From NCBI GenBank assembly GCA_015680685.1, contig MNCI01003051.1, forward strand, positions 322,307-386,306: 64,000 bases of DNA. The letters run 5' to 3'. The notes under the pieces were generated by a model. It saw only the letters and a program-made list of their open reading frames with translations, was not told the origin of the DNA and searched no databases. The translations under genes were made by a program, and so were the position numbers. Shown in pieces: positions 58,169-64,000 of this stretch. Numbering within the stretch: the stretch's first letter is position 1; each line of letters opens with the position of its first letter. This DNA comes from Gnetum montanum. Lineage: Eukaryota; Streptophyta; Gnetopsida; Gnetales; Gnetaceae.

Positions 58169-59139
58169 TGTTTTAGGAGACTATTGCCTAGGGCACCTCT
58201 TGTATGGGCACGAAAACCTGAGAATAGTCTTAACTGGAGAGGGCTACATGGCCTTTTGCAAATAATAAACTAAAAAAAACTTGGAATTTAAATTAAATTA
58301 TTGTCCTGAATACAATGAGTAACTAAAGAAATGAATTTTCCCTAGTCTCTCCATTTCGCCAACCACGTGTGCTGCCTAGAACACTATCATCGTAGAGAGG
58401 AAGAGGGAGGGAAGAGGAGGAGAAAAGAGAAAAAGAGAGACTACCTACTGTAGTCTACATGGGGCAACAATCACGGTCACTCAAAGCCTATCACCATCTA
58501 CCACCTTTTGTGCATTGTCATAGGGAGAAAGACTGTCCACCCACGTTTGCACTGCCGAGACAAGCTATCAGCTCAAAGAAAACTGTACGTCTCACATCCT
58601 GCATGTGGGCTACACTGCCATAGACCAAAGAAAAAGAGAGAGAAACCCCTCTTATGCTACTGTGGAGACCCTAAGGATCCAATTTTGAGCTACTGGCTCC
58701 TGCCTTGGATCCTCCTCGAAGATTAGTTGGAAGCCTATAAAGAAAAGAAAAGAAAGGAGGAAACCATTGCTTCTAGAGAGGAAGTTGCCCCTCAAGACTA
58801 ATAGAAAGAGCCCTTTTGGACTCATGGGGAGAGCCCTTCCCCACTATTTTTATAGCCATTGTGGCCATCCATAATGATGCCTATGTTTCATGTAACGGCT
58901 ACATAAACCACCACCACTTCTTGTGTAATAACGCCCATGTTCTCTAATTAAGTGTCCACTTATGTCCATAACTTTCAAAACATCTACCACTAATGATCAT
59001 AATTGTTGCCATTAATGACCACCACTTAACTATTTAAATGTCCACTACTTGCATGATTTTTACAATGGTTATTAAGAGAGAGAGATAGAGATGTTGATAA
59101 TCATGGTCCCATGAGAGCATGGGAGTGTTGACATCAACA
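58169..59139 (-). repeat. 5' LTR of element F
   Basis: The 971-bp LTR reads on the minus strand from TGTTGATGTCAACACTCCC to GTCTCCTAAAACA. It matches both outer parts of the 50839-53364 copy. The short ORFs it contains (58508-58726 + strand) have a paralogue at 51122-51350 only because the LTRs are duplicated. Confidence 0.85.
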
Positions 59140-59375
59140 ATGATAAGGACAAAAGTGCCATGGTTGTTCTCAGTGAGGTCCTAGGCTATGCAGAGGATGG
59201 TGCTGTCAGCCATGCAGCCATGATGGTACAGAATATGAGGTATGTTATGTTGTTGTGCGACCTCCCCCATTTGACAAGTGCCTTCTCTGCTACCTTCATT
59301 CCTAGTCATGACACCATCAACACCATTATGGCCCTGCATGAGGACCCTATCAAGATCTTGAAATGCTCTAGCTAG
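59140..59375 (+). pseudogene. Unrecognised coding-like fragment split by element F
   Basis: The frame DKDKSAMVVLSEVLGYAEDG then SHAAMMVQNMRYVMLLCDLP runs to a stop at 59373-59375. When element F and one TSD copy are removed, the frame stays open upstream to about 50767 (FVIGCFMLFKDSELGVD). The segment has the look of real protein sequence, but I recognise no family; it may belong to an older element or a broken gene. Confidence 0.3.
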
Positions 59376-59905
59376 GCCTTGCTATCCATGAATTTCAATC
59401 ACAACAAGACATGGTCCTAGCTCATCAACCCTTTGTCAGTTGTGTAGGGTTCGATAGACTGGCAGAATTAGTCTAGGTAATTCCAGTCCAGCGTGATCGG
59501 CATGAACAACATCGGTGGAGGATTGGAGTAGCTTGATAAGGAAGAACAAGATCCTTTTGAGGATATTTTGATGAAATTCAAGTGGGTGAAGTGATCGACC
59601 TTTTAGATTCGGCTCCCCTACATTGACTCTTTGGCTCCTTGACTTTTCAAATTCGGCTTCTTATGACTCTTTGACTTCCTTGCATGTGGCGTGACATGGA
59701 GGTTGACAAAATACACTAACCCCCCCTCCCCATCATGCTAAACATGTTGGCCTCTCGGCCAAAATAAGCATGAAGCTATATTTGTTGGATATTTTTCTTA
59801 TTATTCCTTATTGTAAGAAATAAGTAACATGGTTAATTGCTAAAAATATTGCATTATTTTTCTGAGAAAATTAAGTAATCTTTGGATGTTTTTATGCACT
59901 CATGT

Positions 59906-60480
59906 ATCATCATCATCATGTTAGCCTTGTTCCAACAAGATGGGGTTGGCTACATGAGTTCTTTTTCACTATTTGACTTTATGAATAGCTAAATATTTGT
60001 TTATTTGTAGTCTCTTCAAATTATCTTCAATTATTTTTCCCTATCTTCTTTGGTCTCCCTTTCAGTGGCTTTCCTAGAATAGTGATATAACAACCTTTGT
60101 TTATAGGCTCATTATCTGATCTTCTTTGCACACTTTCAAACAATCTAAGCCTTCATTCTTGTAGTTTATCTAAAATAAATCCACTCCAAGTCTTCCTTTA
60201 ATGTCTATATTATATATTTTATCTCTTCTAATAACATTCCATATTCATCAAAACATTCACATTTCTACCACACTAATTTTTTTTCATGCCTCTTTTGTAT
60301 TGCCCAACATTCAACACCACATAAGATAGTATTCTTGATTGCTGTCTTGTAAAATTTTCTTTTTAATTTTGTTGTATACTTCTATCACGTAGAACACCTT
60401 AGCCTATTTTCATTTTGAGCATCTTTCTTTGATTTTATTTCTAATATCTTTATCAATTTTCACCATCTAATTAAAGGATT
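59906..60480 (-). mobile_element. RTE-type LINE fragment
   Basis: On the minus strand it matches the RTE copy at 18.7-19.3 kb: CYITILGKPLKGRPKKIG (there WYITIPRKSLKRRSKRYG), then KKNSCSQPHLVGTRL. It ends with a (TGA)n tail, seen as ATCATCATCATCATG on the + strand. The region 59376-59905 beside it has nothing recognisable. Confidence 0.75.
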
Positions 60481-60551
60481 GATCCTACGTAGCGATACTA
60501 TTTGTAGTGAGGGACTTTTTTACCTTAAATTATTACTTCTATTTCACTATT

Positions 60552-61363
60552 TGATGAGTAGTGAGTATACCTTATGCCCAATCATATGAATCACTAGCAT
60601 TCACTCAGTGATCTAGTCAAATTTTGTAGACTTTAGTTCTCTAAGTACACTAGGTTCTAGGAGGTGAAACTAACCATTGCAATCGTTGTCTTCCCAGTTC
60701 CACTTGTGAAGTTCAAGGGTATGCTTAAGTATAATTGAGACATATGATTTTTATCATTTATCATTTAAGTCATCTAAGAAAAAGAATAAAGAATTAATTA
60801 ATTTAATATTTGACTAATATAATAACTAGCTATCATGTAACTAATCCTAACATAAGCATCCATTCTCACTTGCTGTACAGAACCTAAACACGTATAGTAC
60901 TACTGGGTTATCCAATGTTAAGCATTATTGGGATTACCAAGCATTAAACGTATGCTCGAAGTGGTTTTACTATGTTCACTATTTAATCTATTTAATTAAT
61001 TGATTACTTAATTACTTAAAAACATTAAAGGAAGTTTCTTGAATATTAAATGCTTAAAGAAAATAATTATGCTAGTCCAAGTGCTACAAGGTTTGATCAA
61101 AAAGCTCATCTTTATTGCCGCACACATTGAAGTGCTCAGGTACAATAGTGTTTAAATAAAGATTCGTACATTTAGACTCCTACTATGGGCACATAGAAAA
61201 TATTCTAACTTTCAAGTGGAAAAACTGTTAAAGCTTTGCTACAACTATGAGATTTCTTATCATAAATGTAACAAGTAAGCACACATTTATAGGTGGTGCC
61301 CCATCGATGGGTACACATCAATGGGTCAAACACGTCAATGCAACCAAACCATGCAACTCCTCA
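60552..61363 (-). repeat. 3' LTR of Athila-like element, copy D
   Basis: On the minus strand it begins TGAGGAGTTGCATGG after GTGGGGATA and ends CACTACTCATCA. It has ACCTATAAATGTG as TATA region and ATCGATGGG/ATTGATGTG words in U3, like copy B. The copy D internal region lies at higher coordinates. Confidence 0.7.
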
Positions 61364-61591
61364 TATCCCCACAATTGAAATGAAAACTTGTCTTCAAGTT
61401 TTTTACAAAATGTGGGAAGGTATGGGATTATTGACTGACTAAACAAACATACAAATATAACAAAAACTAATTGCCCAAGTGGATGGTTTTACAATCATTA
61501 CAAAATTTTGGTGTTTAGGATAATAAAATTGAACACTAGGATGAAAATAACAAACACAATTCCTTTGATGGCATGAGGATTATGAAAAAGA

Positions 61592-64000
61592 TCAAATGGT
61601 CCTAAGTGGTGGAGGCTCTTAAGGCTCCAATGGGCCTTCTCCTACTTTGGGTGCATGCGGTGGTTGAGGTAGTTGTCGTTGTCCTATGACAACTGCAACT
61701 TCTAATAAAAGATAGAAGACATTTAATAGTGCCTTCATCTTCTCCTCCTTACCTTGGAGATCATTCAAATTCCATGTTTCATAACCAATGTGGGTTGAAA
61801 TGGGAACATCCTATGGACAAGGCATTGTAGGTAACAACTCCTTTACATTCATGAACTAGGCAACAAACTATTTACATTCGATGTTGAATGCTCTAAGTGC
61901 AATTTACAGCTCTTGGTAATTATTCATCATTTTGGTTGGGTTCTCAATAGTTGATCGTTGATAAGTGAACTTTGCCTTGAGAACCTTGAGTTCAGTGTTT
62001 GTAATCTAAAACTTTTGTTTGGTCTCTTTATGGTGGTTGAACTTTTCCTTGTACAAGAAGTACAAATTGACAAATTATTTTTCCAATTCTGATTGTAGCC
62101 TTTTGGTAGTTAGCATTGCCATGATTATGTATCAGAGGTTGGTAAGCTCCATCTACTCTATCATCTCCTTAATCTATAGCTCCTTCATGCAAATTTCAGC
62201 ATTGTTATATGCATTTAGCCCATCAAAGATAGGTTATTAGAAATCCCCTCCTTGTTGGAGCTATTGGAGGGCCTCATTTACTTTTGCCTTTGCCAATTGG
62301 ATCTCTTTCTCATTAACTTATTTCTGTAGATTAACTTGATCTTTGCAATGGTTCTTGATTCTCTCAAATTTGAGGCCCTTGTTCTTCCAAGAGGCTATCT
62401 CTATTGTAGATTTTTAGAAAAACGCACAGACTTTCTCCATGGTGAGGTTTCTATTTTTTGCTACCAATCTCCTAAATTCATTATTCATCTTGGCTAACTT
62501 CTCCTATTGTTGATGGATAAAACATGCCATCTACTGCTTCTGCACATCAACATTCTATAGGCAATGGTTCTTTGTAGTCAGAATCTCATTCTCATGAATA
62601 GTCTAAACCAAGTCCTTTTGAATATTATGCATGGTGGCATTGGCTAGGGACTAGTCAAAGACTATTATCTCCTTGGCATCCCCAATATCTTTAAGTCTCT
62701 TTAGAAGCAATTCAAAAGCTTCATCTCATGTTAGTGCTAGGTTGAGCAATGTGGGATGAATGAGATGGACTCTTAATTTAGCAACCTCTGTAGCCAAGGA
62801 TTAGTTTTTTATTTTGGCTATTTCAAGTTGCCCCTCCATTATGATGCATTTTCCCCTTACTTCAAGCAGCTTGAACTAGGTTGCAGTGATGGTATCAAGA
62901 AGGTCAAAGACATCCATAATCAGTTTCCTAGTTCCTATTGGTTGATCTAGCAATTCCTCATGCTGGGTTACACTCAATTTGTTGCTAACAGTTCCTACAA
63001 ATGTCTGTACATCTTTGAGTGTAGAAACATCTGGTATAGCCATCGTAGATGCATTAAGTGCTTCGAAAATTCTATCGGCAACTACTTTGATTGTAGTCTC
63101 CTGGCCATAGTGCTACATCACCAAGATGATTACCTCCTCACCCTCCTCTAGATGCATTGAAAAGGTAGCAACATTCCTATGTCTTGGAATTGCTGCTATT
63201 GAGAGAGAGATACCATTATCTTTCAAGCACTAGGATTTGACCTTGCAAGCAATTGCATTCTTTGGATTGAGAAAATTGGTCCCCCATCTTCCATCTGACT
63301 TATGATTCAAGCCACTTCGCTGAGATGGCTTATTGTTGGATGGTACATAGATGGATCACTACCACTCATTCCTACTTGCTTCTACAATAGTTGCTATTAG
63401 ATTTTTGTGCATGCACTCAAAGTAGCATGGGCCTCTGATATTATTTCATGAGTGGGTGGTGGAGGTGGTTGTTGCTACTCCTCTTCTTGAATGACTTTGA
63501 TAGGAACCTTCTCATTCATCATTTCTGCACTAGAGATGGTTGGAGCTTGATGGACGACATCATTCATGTAATGGATTATGCCTCCCCTCTTACATAACTT
63601 TCTAATGAGGCACAGAAAAGGGAGTGCATTCCTTCCACATTTATTTTTTAAAAAACATTTATTTATCTCAAGATAGATAAGCTATAGAAAGTTGATAGGA
63701 AATCTATCACTTAGAGTGGCACACACATGGGTGGAGAAGGTTGTGATCTTGCTTGGCCTCATCATTGGATTAAGGTGAAAGGCCATAATCTTAAAGTATG
63801 CATGCTTTGCCATAGTAAGTGCATAAAACTCTTTATGGTCTACTCCATAACATTGCTGTGTTCATTCTTTCTTGATGTTAGGATCTGCTTGCATTGGAAT
63901 CTCCACAAGATTTGCCCTAGTTTCTAGTAATCCAAGGGCCTTGGAAATGGCTTTCACTAAATAGGACATTGAAATATCCTTGATCTTCACTGTTGAACTG
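61592..64000 (-). pseudogene. ORF3 of copy D, 5' part outside the window
   Basis: It ends EPPPLRTI, TGA (61592-61594), like copy B. Matching blocks are MELTNL (62110-62175; B and C: MELANL), AKNRNLTMEKV (62436-62460; B: ENHNLSMEEV), NEKEIQLAKAKVNEALQ (also in B), and SGSDPSMY then IFSIQRM (63260-63360). Toward the window end are NALPFLCLIRKLC (63590-63630; C: FALPFPCLIKKLC) and AYFKIMAFHLNP. It thus contains both the globular domain and the coiled coil and links copies B and C. Stops are frequent. Confidence 0.65.

Larger units (their letters stand above)
50839..59139 (-). mobile_element. Ty3 element with gag and protease but RT deleted (element F)
   Basis: The LTRs are 58169-59139 (5' in sense) and 50839-53364 (3' in sense, enlarged by a nested insertion). 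Sense LTR ends are TGTTGATGTC and CCTAAAACA. Flanks ATGAC (50834-50838) and ATGAT (59140-59144) match at four of five positions. A polypurine-like AAGTTTGGGGGCTAAG abuts the 3' LTR at 53365-53380. Inside are gag, protease and the C-terminal tail of an integrase; RT, RNase H and the integrase core are missing. Confidence 0.85.

Overview
The window is nuclear DNA of a seed plant with a large, repeat-choked genome. The evidence is a split nuclear gene for a chloroplast-import protein, plant-type LINEs, Ty1/copia and Ty3 retrotransposons, and very long introns. The intron lengths and the many old, heavily mutated elements would suit a gymnosperm, but the species cannot be read from the sequence. 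There is no bacterial-style operon, CRISPR array, tRNA or rRNA gene that I can support.

The one apparently functional host gene is a TIC22-type chloroplast protein-import gene on the + strand. It has eight phase-0 exons between 12004 and 33216. All GT/AG sites are intact and the exons join into a 311-residue frame. Introns 4 (5.6 kb) and 5 (12.3 kb) hold several LINEs, among them a full-length minus-strand L1 of about 7.3 kb with a 14-bp target-site duplication (TSD) and an extra ORF after the reverse transcriptase. A second host gene, a calmodulin-like EF-hand gene at about 50.1-50.4 kb on the minus strand, is frameshifted.

The most interesting system is a family of Athila-like Ty3 LTR elements seen five times: A at 1-1598, B at 5510-8815, C at 34660-41348, E as a solo LTR at 46155-46851, and D at 60552-64000 on the minus strand. 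Copy C is complete at both ends, with TSD ACCTT, LTRs of about 0.85 kb, a decayed tRNA-Asp-type primer site and a gag. It has no room for pol. Instead it carries a long third ORF with a globular N-terminal part and a coiled-coil C-terminal part. In A and C that ORF is preceded by a TACTAAC branch-point-like box and an AG acceptor directly before its ATG. The ORF is shared by A, B, C and D, and A and B are deletion forms of it.

Layout: 0-1.6 kb copy A; 1.6-3.3 kb decayed Tat-type integrase; 3.3-5.5 kb LTR-like sequence with an 80-nt poly-C run; 5.5-8.8 kb copy B; 8.9-11.4 kb 5'-truncated LINE; 11.4-33.2 kb TIC22 gene with nested LINEs; 33.2-34.6 kb spacer with a tandem duplication; 34.7-41.3 kb copy C; 41.4-45.2 kb decayed copia element with a foreign gag piece; 46.2-46.9 kb solo LTR; 48.1-48.5 kb 400-bp foldback hairpin; 48.9-49.3 kb minisatellite; 50.1-50.4 kb EF-hand pseudogene; 50.8-59.1 kb minus-strand Ty3 element (gag and protease but RT deleted) with a CpG-rich solo LTR nested in one LTR; 59.9-60.5 kb RTE LINE; 60.6-64 kb copy D.
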